Shown here in pieces: positions 1 to 6,184 of a stretch of 9,118 nt of DNA. The translations under genes were made by a program, and so were the position numbers. The stretch comes from Gammaproteobacteria bacterium (GTDB lineage Bacteria; Pseudomonadota; Gammaproteobacteria; GCA-001735895). How positions within the stretch are numbered: position 1 is the stretch's first letter; every line of letters begins with the position of its first letter. The notes under the pieces are model-generated. The model was not told where the DNA came from, ran no database searches, and was given only the letters and a program-made list of their open reading frames with translations. The DNA lies in the NCBI GenBank assembly GCA_015494335.1, contig WGBK01000153.1, positions 1-9,118 on the forward strand, in the 5' to 3' direction.

Positions 1-378
1 GACGTACAGCCGGTCCAGTTCGCGCGCACGGCTGTCGACCAGCGTCCTGAGCTTTCTTTTCTGGCCCAGCGGGCTGACGCCACCGGGCACATAGCCGCTG
101 CTGCGCGTGACCTCGGTCGCTTCGGCCATCGCGGCCTTGCGTGCGCCGAAGGCCCGTGCCAGCCGTTTCATGTCCAGACGGCACTCGACCGGGATCACGG
201 CCACGGCCAGTTCCCGATCGTCGAGTTTCACGACCAGGGTCTTGAATACCCGGGCCGGCTCCAGCCCCAGCTGTTCGGCGGCCTCCCGTCCCCAGTTGCC
301 GGAATGCTTGCCGGCCTTGTAGCGGTGAATCCGGTAGGCCAGGCCCAGTTGCTCTGCCTGCTCGATGGCCGGGGTCAT
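1..378 (-). CDS. ybaK: Cys-tRNA(Pro)/Cys-tRNA(Cys) deacylase YbaK, partial (3' end beyond left edge)
   Basis: Trans-acting editing enzyme that hydrolyses Cys-tRNA(Pro) formed by prolyl-tRNA synthetase; cytoplasmic. The first 126 residues are visible; family members are about 155-160 aa, so roughly 30 residues lie outside the window. Seen: an N-terminal TPAIEQAEQLGLAY start, HSGNWGREAAEQLGL, VFKTLVV with Lys46 (the essential lysine of the YbaK family), Tyr20, and the YVPGGVSPLGQKRKLRTLVD block typical of YbaK/EbsC. The ATG at 378 follows the lysR stop by 4 nt, with only a weak purine tract upstream (within the lysR end), so expression is probably coupled to lysR. YbaK and other bacterial ProXp editing domains are paralogous; the GGVSPLGQK block favours YbaK proper. 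No defect is seen in the visible part. Confidence 0.93.
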   Translation of the reverse strand, partial: MTPAIEQAEQLGLAYRIHRYKAGKHSGNWGREAAEQLGLEPARVFKTLVVKLDDRELAVAVIPVECRLDMKRLARAFGARKAAMAEATEVTRSSGYVPGGVSPLGQKRKLRTLVDSRARELDRLYV

Positions 379-382
379 GATG

Positions 383-1309
383 TCAGGGCGCCTGCTCGGC
401 CTGACGGTCGGAGGCTGGTTCCTCGACTCCCCAGACCGTCCGCAGGGCATCGAACAGGGCGCGCAGCGTGGGCTGGTCGCGATGCTTGCGCAGGGTGATC
501 ATCTGCAGTGGCAATCGAGGCAACTCGATGGGCAGGCCGAACAGGCTGCCATCGGCGCTATGGCGCCTCAGCTCGTCGTCGCGCAGGATGCCGAGGCCGG
601 CACCGGAACGGACCAGCGACACCAGCGCGTCTTCCTGATCGGCGATCAGGGTGGAGCACGGGCTGCAGCAGTGATCCTTGAACAGGGCCTCGACCAGCTG
701 GAAGTGGATGCAGCCGGGAGAGGTCTGTACCCAGGGCAGCTCGGCAAGGCCGGCAATATCGAGACCGGCGAGGCGGTCTTTCCACTGCGCCGGTGCAGCG
801 ATGTGCAGGCGGGTCTGGTCCAGCACCAGGCGGCTCATGCGGGCATCCGGGCAGTCGCCGGAGATGAAGGCGGCATCGAGCTTGCCGACGCGCACTGCCG
901 CGATGTTGTCGCTTGACATGCCGGGCAGGAATTGCAATTCCAGGTGCGGATGTCGTTCGCGCAACAGGGCGTGCAGCTCGGGGACGCGCAGGTAACCGGC
1001 ATCGGTATTGAGACCGATGCGCAGGCAGCCGAGCACGTCGCCGCGGATCTGCCTCGCCTGGCGCAGGAAATCCTCGCTGCTGGCGAGGATGCCGCGAGCC
1101 TGGTCGAGCAGGCGCTCGCCATGGGGCGTCAGGCTCATGCCGCGTGGTGTGCGTTCGAACAGGGTCACGCCCAGCTCTTCCTCCAGCGCCTTGATCTGGG
1201 CGCTGATGGCCGGTTGGCTGGTGAACAGTCGGTCCGAGGCCCGGGTCAGGTGGCCTTCCTCGGCAACGGCGACGAAGCTGCGCAGGTGTTGTAGGTCCAT
1301 GAGAGTCAT
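383..1309 (-). CDS. LysR-family transcriptional regulator
   Basis: DNA-binding regulator of 308 aa, normal LTTR length. Residues about 4-62 form the winged helix-turn-helix (MDLQHLRSFVAVAEEGHLT, then SQPAISAQIKALEEELGVTLFER and TPHGERLL), followed by a linker helix and a substrate-binding-type effector domain from about residue 93. The effector ligand cannot be read from the sequence. The effector domain carries Cys200 and a close group Cys214, Cys215 and Cys218, unusual enough to note. The open frame extends 36 codons further upstream, but the LTTR N-terminus starts at MTLMDLQ or MDLQ; ATG 1309 was chosen because a GAGAA sits about 11 nt upstream, while ATG 1300 is the alternative. Likely co-transcribed with ybaK (4-nt gap) and divergent from the DUF1127 gene, its most probable target. 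Autoregulation through the shared palindrome is inferred. Confidence 0.93.
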   Translation of the reverse strand: MTLMDLQHLRSFVAVAEEGHLTRASDRLFTSQPAISAQIKALEEELGVTLFERTPRGMSLTPHGERLLDQARGILASSEDFLRQARQIRGDVLGCLRIGLNTDAGYLRVPELHALLRERHPHLELQFLPGMSSDNIAAVRVGKLDAAFISGDCPDARMSRLVLDQTRLHIAAPAQWKDRLAGLDIAGLAELPWVQTSPGCIHFQLVEALFKDHCCSPCSTLIADQEDALVSLVRSGAGLGILRDDELRRHSADGSLFGLPIELPRLPLQMITLRKHRDQPTLRALFDALRTVWGVEEPASDRQAEQAP

Positions 1310-1342
1310 TACAGGACATTTCTCGCCGTGGCGCCATCGGAT

Positions 1343-1365
1343 TTTCCGAACAGACCGTTCCGAAA
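1343..1365. promoter_or_regulatory. Candidate LysR operator: inverted repeat in divergent lysR/DUF1127 region
   Basis: Left arm TTTCCGAAC (1343-1351) and right arm GTTCCGAAA (1357-1365) are inverted repeats separated by 5 nt, matching at 8 of 9 positions; the mismatch is the central C of each arm. The same bases also make a direct repeat of TTCCGAA with a 14-nt period. The centre lies 45 nt upstream of the lysR start and 79 nt upstream of the DUF1127 start, the usual place for an LTTR site between divergent genes. A possible -35 hexamer TTGGCA (1372-1377) for the DUF1127 gene lies just downstream, without a convincing -10, as is common for activator-dependent promoters. Binding is inferred, not shown. 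Confidence 0.5.
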
Positions 1366-1432
1366 TGACGATTGGCAATTGCAGGCAGGGGATCGCAGGC
1401 TTTCGGGACCCCAGCAAGAAGGAGTCATCACC

Positions 1433-1651
1433 ATGTCTGCAATCACCAGAGTTTCATCCGAGCGCCCTGAGCAAGCCGTCGACAACCCCGACCGTTCCTG
1501 GTCAATCCTCTGGCAAAGGCTCGAGCTGTGGGCCGAGCGCAGGCGGCAGCGCCGGGAACTGCTGAGGCTGCCGGATCACGTGCTGAAGGATATCGGAATC
1601 AGTCGGGCGGAGGTCCTGAACGAGGCTGAAAAGCCCTTCTGGAAGCCCTGA
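1433..1651 (+). CDS. Small DUF1127 (YjiS-like) protein
   Basis: 72-aa basic protein. The N-terminal 20 residues are polar and variable. Residues about 27-72 are a DUF1127 domain: a tryptophan-containing, arginine-rich helix (LELWAERRRQRREL), then LRLPDHVLKDIGISRAEVLNEAEKPFW, matching the family pattern of an Arg-rich stretch, L-D-x-x-L-x-D-I-G-x-x-R and terminal K-P-F-W. Start choice is firm: AAGGAG at 1419-1424 stands 8 nt before ATG 1433, whereas the longer open frame from 1328 lacks a comparable site. Other DUF1127 proteins have been linked to RNA binding or phosphate and carbon control in alphaproteobacteria; a role here is unknown. It is divergent from lysR and may be its regulated partner. 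Its stop lies 11 nt from the mutM stop on the opposite strand, and no terminator hairpin with a T-run is visible between them. Confidence 0.88.
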   Translation: MSAITRVSSERPEQAVDNPDRSWSILWQRLELWAERRRQRRELLRLPDHVLKDIGISRAEVLNEAEKPFWKP

Positions 1652-1662
1652 TCCTACGCGTC

Positions 1663-2472
1663 TCAGTGCTGGCAGCCGGGGCAGTAGAAGGTCGAGCGTT
1701 GTGCCTGGACAATGCGTTTCAGTGGTCGGCCGCAGCGTATGCAGCCACCGTCCCGGCCATAGACCAGGAGCTGCTGCGCGAAATAGCCGGGCTGGCCGTC
1801 GCTGCGCGTGAAGTCGCGCAGGGTGGTGCCGCCCTCGGCGATGGCCTGTGAGAGTACTTTCCGAATGGCTTCCAGCAGCCGATGCAGACGCTCGCGACCG
1901 ATACGGCTGGCCCGGGTTTTCGGGTGGATGCCGGCCAGGAACAGGCTTTCGCAGGCATAGATGTTGCCGACGCCGACCACCACGTGACTGTCCATGATGA
2001 CCTGCTTGATCGCGCTGTTGCGGCGCTTGCACTGGCGCTGGAAATAGTCGATGTCGAAATCCGGCGACAGGGGCTCCGGCCCCAGCTTGCATAGCAGGGG
2101 ATGTTGCAGGGGATCGCCCTGACCCGTCAGCAAGGCTCCGAAGCGGCGCGGGTCCCGGTAGCGCAGGGATTGTCCGTTGCAGAAATCCACCTGCACATGC
2201 TCGTGCCGATCGGCCGGGGCATCCGGCGCCAGCAGGCGCAGGCTGCCGGACATGCCGAGATGGCCGAGCCAGTAGGCGTCGCCGAAGTCGAAGATCAGGT
2301 ACTTGCCGCGTCTCTTCAGGGATTGTAACTCGCGGCCCTGAAAGCCCTGGATGTTATCGGGGATCGGCCAGCGCAGCTTCGCCTGGCGGATCTCGATGCG
2401 ACGGACCCGCTGACCTTCGATATGGGGCTGCAGGCCGCGACGGGTGGTTTCAACCTCCGGAAGTTCAGGCAT
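1663..2472 (-). CDS. mutM: Formamidopyrimidine-DNA glycosylase (Fpg/MutM)
   Basis: Base-excision repair enzyme that removes 8-oxoguanine and formamidopyrimidines and nicks the abasic site. Full length at 269 aa, the family norm. Starts MPELPEVE, giving the catalytic N-terminal proline (Pro2) and Glu3 after Met removal. Lys57 (RRGKYLIF) is the conserved beta-hairpin lysine; Met74, Arg109 and Phe111 match the intercalation triad. Asn170 sits in VGVGNIYACESLF, followed by the helix-two-turn-helix. The C-terminal zinc finger has Cys244, Cys247, Cys264 and Cys267, with Arg259 between. All key residues are intact, so it should be active. The ATG overlaps the stop of the upstream MipA-like gene by one base (TGATG), making it the last gene of the ABC operon. 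It converges with the DUF1127 gene; no clear intrinsic terminator is visible after its stop, which lies close to the opposing gene. Confidence 0.98.
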   Translation of the reverse strand: MPELPEVETTRRGLQPHIEGQRVRRIEIRQAKLRWPIPDNIQGFQGRELQSLKRRGKYLIFDFGDAYWLGHLGMSGSLRLLAPDAPADRHEHVQVDFCNGQSLRYRDPRRFGALLTGQGDPLQHPLLCKLGPEPLSPDFDIDYFQRQCKRRNSAIKQVIMDSHVVVGVGNIYACESLFLAGIHPKTRASRIGRERLHRLLEAIRKVLSQAIAEGGTTLRDFTRSDGQPGYFAQQLLVYGRDGGCIRCGRPLKRIVQAQRSTFYCPGCQH

Positions 2473-3275
2473 CAGTTCCGCTCGCCGAAAACCTTTGCGA
2501 TGCCGAAGCCCAGCATCCACTGACGTCCCTCGCGAACCAGCGGGCTGTCCTCGATCACGCTGCCGGCCAGGATGTCGTGACGCAGAAAGCCGCCGATCCA
2601 GTAGCCGTCGAGGCGGCGACTCCAGGTGAAGTCGAAGCGCCAGCCGGAGAAACCCTTTTCGGCCCGGTAGGCAGAACGCACGGGGGTAGCGTATTGCGGC
2701 TCGACCTCGTAGTAATAGCGGTGGAAGTCGGCATCGGCGAACAGCGGTCCTCCGGCCAGCCGCAGCTTCCAGTCGTCCTTCCAGTTGGCCGGCTTGCGCC
2801 AGGCAAGGCGCGGCGTGAACAGTTGCCCGACCTGCTTGTTGTCCTGGCCGATGGCGACGGCGAAGCGCAGCGGCATCTCGATCCACAGGGAGTGGAAATG
2901 GTTCTGAAACAGGCGGTACTCCAGCGAGGGACCCACCTCGAGGGTGGCATCGAGGCGCGGCATGCCCTCGCGTTCCGGCGTATCCTCGGGCGGCGGCAGG
3001 GCGCCGTTGGCGCTGATCGAAAGAATCAGGTCCGGGCTCTGGAACAGGCGGCCCTCGATGCCGTCGTCGATGAGCAGCCGCTTGCCGCGATACTTCAGGT
3101 AGGGCAGGGGCAGCAGGTTCTGCTGGGTTCGCGAGGAGCCGCGATAGTCGGGCATGCTGAGGGCAGCCAGGCCCAGCCCCCATTCGAAGCGGGGCAGGGG
3201 CGGGTGGTTGTCGGCGGCCAGGCTCGTGACAGACAGACTAGTCAGCAGCAGGACGATCGAGCGCAAGCAGGTCAT
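2472..3275 (-). CDS. MipA/OmpV-like outer-membrane protein
   Basis: 267 aa. Residues 1-20 look like a Sec signal peptide: one arginine, a leucine-rich core, and SLA before AD as a signal peptidase I site. The mature part has alternating hydrophobic and aromatic beta-strand character. It resembles MipA/OmpV proteins in the early block around PDYRGSSRTQQNLLPLPYL, the LFQSPDL segment, and a later Tyr-rich block (YYYEVEP with SAYRAEKGFSGW). The family is predicted to form outer-membrane barrels; one member (MipA) was described as a scaffold for murein enzymes, others as porin-like. It ends FGERN rather than in a terminal phenylalanine, so the last Phe is four residues in from the end. The signal peptide requires the ATG at 3275, which lies 38 nt inside the DUF4340 gene and has only a weak Shine-Dalgarno, suggesting translation by coupling. 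Family call is by motif memory only. Confidence 0.75.
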   Translation of the reverse strand: MTCLRSIVLLLTSLSVTSLAADNHPPLPRFEWGLGLAALSMPDYRGSSRTQQNLLPLPYLKYRGKRLLIDDGIEGRLFQSPDLILSISANGALPPPEDTPEREGMPRLDATLEVGPSLEYRLFQNHFHSLWIEMPLRFAVAIGQDNKQVGQLFTPRLAWRKPANWKDDWKLRLAGGPLFADADFHRYYYEVEPQYATPVRSAYRAEKGFSGWRFDFTWSRRLDGYWIGGFLRHDILAGSVIEDSPLVREGRQWMLGFGIAKVFGERN

Positions 3276-4086
3276 AGTAGCGGCTGTCGGCGAAATGGTA
3301 TTGCAGCCCGAGATCGGGGCGGGCGATGATGATGTCGGGCCGGATCGACAGCACGAAGAATTCGATCGTCCGACCGTCGGCGGTGGTCGCCACGATCTTC
3401 TGCAGCGGTGTGCCACGAGGTTGGTAGGGTTTGATGGCGGCGGCCTGGAGCTGCCGCCACTGCCCGACCAGGCGGTCGGCGCGTGGATCGGGCTTGCCGT
3501 CGAAGGTCCATTCGCCGTTGCGTTGCTCGAGCAGCCCCGAGGGCAGGCGCAGGGACTGCAGGTCCAGCCCGGGAGGCAGCAGACGCGGGTCCACCAGGCC
3601 CGCAAGGCCCTGGCTGATGAAGGCGTAGTGTATGTCGTCCACCAGGTAGACATTTGGCGGGATCAGCAAGTAGCGACGGTTGCCGATGCGGTTGGTACTG
3701 CCAAAGGCGATGGCCGTATCGTTGAGGGTGACGATGGCGCGCGGGATGCGCAGACCGATGGTCGAGAGATCGATCTGGCTGCTGGCCAGTTTGGAATGCA
3801 GGGGCTGTTCGGACAGGGTGGCCAGCCGGTTGACGGCAAGCTGGTTGGCATACCACTGGATCGGAGAAGTGATCATCCATTGCCCGTCCTGGCGTTCGAT
3901 GTCGATGATCTGGTCAGCATTCTCCACTCGCAGGCGCTGGATATCCGCGGCCTGCATCGGCGTGATGCGTTTCTGGCTAAGTTTCTGGTCTTCGCGAATC
4001 GGGAACTGGTAGCCGATCCAGGTCAGCACGATGATGGCCGCGAGCAGCAGGTAGTTGATCAGCCAGCGTTTGGAGATGGAAGCCAT
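3238..4086 (-). CDS. DUF4340 membrane-anchored protein of the ABC module
   Basis: 282 aa. One N-terminal transmembrane helix at about residues 10-27 (NYLLLAAIIVLTWIGYQF) anchors a large domain, predicted to be periplasmic. The pattern W-x-I-T-S-P-x-x-W-x-A-N-x-x-A-V-N-R-L near residues 70-88 is the recurring DUF4340 motif, and a second related segment follows at about 200-225 (DGKPDPRADRLVGQW), consistent with the repeated fold of this family. No enzymatic motif is seen. DUF4340 genes commonly follow GldG-family genes in proteobacteria, supporting a role as an accessory subunit of the ABC transporter, though the substrate is unknown. The ATG shares one base with the GldG stop (TGATG). The 3' end overlaps the MipA-like gene by 38 nt in another frame; the overlap encodes the last 12 residues here and the first part of the signal peptide there. 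Confidence 0.82.
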   Translation of the reverse strand: MASISKRWLINYLLLAAIIVLTWIGYQFPIREDQKLSQKRITPMQAADIQRLRVENADQIIDIERQDGQWMITSPIQWYANQLAVNRLATLSEQPLHSKLASSQIDLSTIGLRIPRAIVTLNDTAIAFGSTNRIGNRRYLLIPPNVYLVDDIHYAFISQGLAGLVDPRLLPPGLDLQSLRLPSGLLEQRNGEWTFDGKPDPRADRLVGQWRQLQAAAIKPYQPRGTPLQKIVATTADGRTIEFFVLSIRPDIIIARPDLGLQYHFADSRYYDLLALDRPAAD

Positions 4087-5450
4087 CAGCGTCTCCGTCG
4101 GCGCCGCCAGATGACCAGGCCGCTGGCGACCAGGCCCAGCGGCAGTACCAGCATGAAGGCGACGAAGATGAAGATCTGCTGTTCGCGTGTCAGGTTCAGC
4201 TCGGTATCCGGCGCCGATCTGGGCGTAACCGAGATCAGCGCATCGTCGAAGCTGAGCCAGTTCATCATGTTGAGACCCAGATCCTCGTTCGCGCCATTGC
4301 CGAGGAACTGGCTGGCGAGGAAATCGGCATCGCCGGCAATCACGATGCGCTGGGTGCGCAGCTCGCCATCCGGCTGCTGCAGGCTGCGCGTCAGGGCCCA
4401 GCCGAGAGTCAGTGGACCGTTGCGCTCGCCCTCGTTGTCGCCGGCGGTGATGTCGCCTTCGAGAGGGCCGGTCTCGTTCCAGCTGCGGGCGTTGGTGAGC
4501 ATCAGCGGTGTCGCCTTCCAGTCGCTGTCGTCGCCGCTGTAAACGAGGGCCCGTGCCCGCGGGTAGAGGCTGACGGCAGTGATGCTGTTGGTGATCGGGT
4601 GGCGGCCATAGTCGGCCACCAGCGCGAAGTCGACCCGGTTCAGGCCCAGCACCTGGCTGGTCGGGTCGATCACCACACCGGGCAGGAATTCGATGTCGAG
4701 GCGCTCGGCCAGATCATCGAGATTGCTGGCGTGATCCGGCTCGCTGAGCCACAGCAGGTTGCCGCCATTGTCGATCCAGCGCGCCACGGCCGAGAGTTCG
4801 CCGGGCAGCAGGTCGCCGACCGGGTCGGCAATCACCAGGATATGGGTGTTGTCGGGGATCTCGGGCTGGCTCACCAGGTTGACGGTTTGCAGGGAATAGC
4901 CCTTTTTCTCCAGCTTGCCCGCGAACAGGTTGAAATCGGCATTGCGCTGGCCGAAGGGGGAGCGCTCGCCATGTCCCTCGAGGAAGGCGATGTAACGCTC
5001 GCCCTGGCGCATCAGCCGGGCAATGGCATTGGTGACCGTGGATTCGCTGACCCGGGGGATGTTCTCGCGCCGGCCGTCCATCTCGATGACCACTTCGCCA
5101 TCGCGCAGTACGCCGTACTCTTCCAGCTTTTCAGGGACCAGATCGGGGTTGTGGATCTGGTACTCGATTCGGGGCTGGGCCAGCCGGTAGCGCCGGAACA
5201 ATTCCTCGTAGGCTTCGCGGAGCGCGTTTGACGGACTGACGAAGGCCTGGATCCGTACCGGCTGGTCGATGGACTCGAGCAGGCGCAGCGTCGGCTCGGA
5301 CAGGCTGTTGCGCTGTCCCTGGGTGAGATCGATGCGCAGCCGGTACTGGGTACTGAGCCAGGCCAGCAGGCCCACCGCGATCAGCAGCAGCAACAGGGTC
5401 AGGCTGGACTGCAGGCGAAGCTGCAAGCGGCTGCGGGCGTCGATCTTCAT
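4086..5450 (-). CDS. GldG-family ABC transporter auxiliary protein
   Basis: 454 aa. An N-terminal transmembrane helix (about residues 16-36), a large extracytoplasmic domain and a C-terminal helix (about 426-448) followed by an all-arginine tail (RRRRRR), giving a two-anchor topology with both ends in the cytoplasm. The domain opens with RIDLTQGQRNSLSEPTLRLL, the hallmark of GldG/ABC_transp_aux proteins. It continues with a thioredoxin-like segment (PVRIQAFVSPSN), YIAFLEGHGERSP (about 153-165), LVIADPVGDLLPGELSAVARWIDNGGNLL (about 205-233) and IVIAGDADFLASQFLGN (about 369-385). GldG is part of the Gld ABC complex in gliding Bacteroidetes; the proteobacterial relatives are not tied to gliding and their substrate is unknown. 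Overlaps the permease stop by 4 nt (ATGA) and the DUF4340 start by 1 nt. Confidence 0.88.
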   Translation of the reverse strand: MKIDARSRLQLRLQSSLTLLLLLIAVGLLAWLSTQYRLRIDLTQGQRNSLSEPTLRLLESIDQPVRIQAFVSPSNALREAYEELFRRYRLAQPRIEYQIHNPDLVPEKLEEYGVLRDGEVVIEMDGRRENIPRVSESTVTNAIARLMRQGERYIAFLEGHGERSPFGQRNADFNLFAGKLEKKGYSLQTVNLVSQPEIPDNTHILVIADPVGDLLPGELSAVARWIDNGGNLLWLSEPDHASNLDDLAERLDIEFLPGVVIDPTSQVLGLNRVDFALVADYGRHPITNSITAVSLYPRARALVYSGDDSDWKATPLMLTNARSWNETGPLEGDITAGDNEGERNGPLTLGWALTRSLQQPDGELRTQRIVIAGDADFLASQFLGNGANEDLGLNMMNWLSFDDALISVTPRSAPDTELNLTREQQIFIFVAFMLVLPLGLVASGLVIWRRRRRR

Positions 5451-6184
5451 CGTGGCAGGCGCTCTCGGTCGAGTTGGCGGATGGCAAGCACGAGGAACAG
5501 CAGCATCACCAGCAGGAAATAGGCAAGGTCACTGGTATCGAAAACGCCCTCGAGCATGCGGCGGTGGTGGTCGAGCATCGACAGGTAGCGGATGACCGGG
5601 TTGTCGGAGCCCCACTGGATGATCCACAGCATCAGCAGCGCGCCAAAGCTGCCGACCGCGGCGATGGTCGGGTTCTCGGTGAGGCTGGACAGGTACAGGC
5701 CAATGGCGGCAAAGGCGCCGAGCAGCAGGATCATCGCCAGCCAGATACCGGCCAGCTTGCCCAGATCCAGATCGGTGCCGAGCAGCAGCGACAGCGGCAT
5801 CAGCATCAGCATCGTGGCCAGGGTCAGCACGAACAGCAGCAGCCCGCCGAACTTGCCCAGTACCAGTTCGGTCAGCGAGATCGGCGCCGACAGCAGCAGC
5901 TGGATGCTGCCGGTTTTCTTTTCCTCGGCCAGGCTGCGCATGGTGATCAGGGGCATTACCATCAGCAGGATGATCGCTGCCAGCGAGAATACCGGGGCGA
6001 TGACGATATCGGTGACGCCGGGCTGGTTCTCCAGTTGCATGAGTTGCGGGCGCAGCAGCAGGAAGTTGTCGATCTGGGCGAGGAAGATCCAGGACAGGAT
6101 GATCTGCACCACGGCGAGTATCACCCAGGCCAGCGGCGACAGGAACAGGTTGGCGAATTCGCGTTTTGCGATGACCGCGATCAT
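5447..6184 (-). CDS. ABC-2-type transporter permease (GldF/NosY-like)
   Basis: 245-aa integral membrane protein with six predicted helices, at about residues 17-36, 63-82, 112-135, 145-167, 175-191 and 220-237. Between helices 2 and 3 is the conserved ABC-2 coupling segment TMRSLAEEKKTGSIQLLLSA, followed by PIS, which contacts the ATPase in relatives. NPTIAAVGSF and the LSMLDHHRRMLEGVFDTSDL segment before the last helix are typical of the GldF-like permeases paired with GldG. The open frame continues about 200 codons upstream, but that part is an out-of-frame shadow of the ATPase gene; the true start is ATG 6184, which overlaps the ATPase stop as ATGA. Forms the membrane part of the exporter with the ATPase; substrate not deducible. 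Overlaps the GldG gene by 4 nt. Confidence 0.9.
   Translation of the reverse strand: MIAVIAKREFANLFLSPLAWVILAVVQIILSWIFLAQIDNFLLLRPQLMQLENQPGVTDIVIAPVFSLAAIILLMVMPLITMRSLAEEKKTGSIQLLLSAPISLTELVLGKFGGLLLFVLTLATMLMLMPLSLLLGTDLDLGKLAGIWLAMILLLGAFAAIGLYLSSLTENPTIAAVGSFGALLMLWIIQWGSDNPVIRYLSMLDHHRRMLEGVFDTSDLAYFLLVMLLFLVLAIRQLDRERLPR

Noticed and set aside
1620..1662. Possible bidirectional terminator between DUF1127 and mutM
   Set aside because: CTTCCAGAAG leaves only a 2-nt loop or a 3-bp stem, with no T-run in either direction after a GC-rich stem; not supported.
2473..3183. Extension of the mutM frame about 237 codons upstream
   Set aside because: The upstream part is the MipA-like gene read in another frame. 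MutM must begin with MPELPE because the proline after Met is catalytic.
3276..3653. Longer MipA-like protein starting at 3653
   Set aside because: The added 126 residues are a shadow of DUF4340 and would bury the signal peptide inside the protein.
3154..4542. 462-codon open frame on the plus strand
   Set aside because: Lies antisense to the MipA-like, DUF4340 and GldG genes. It has no recognisable domain or ribosome-binding site, and the minus-strand genes have clear family motifs. It is an effect of high GC in codon third positions.
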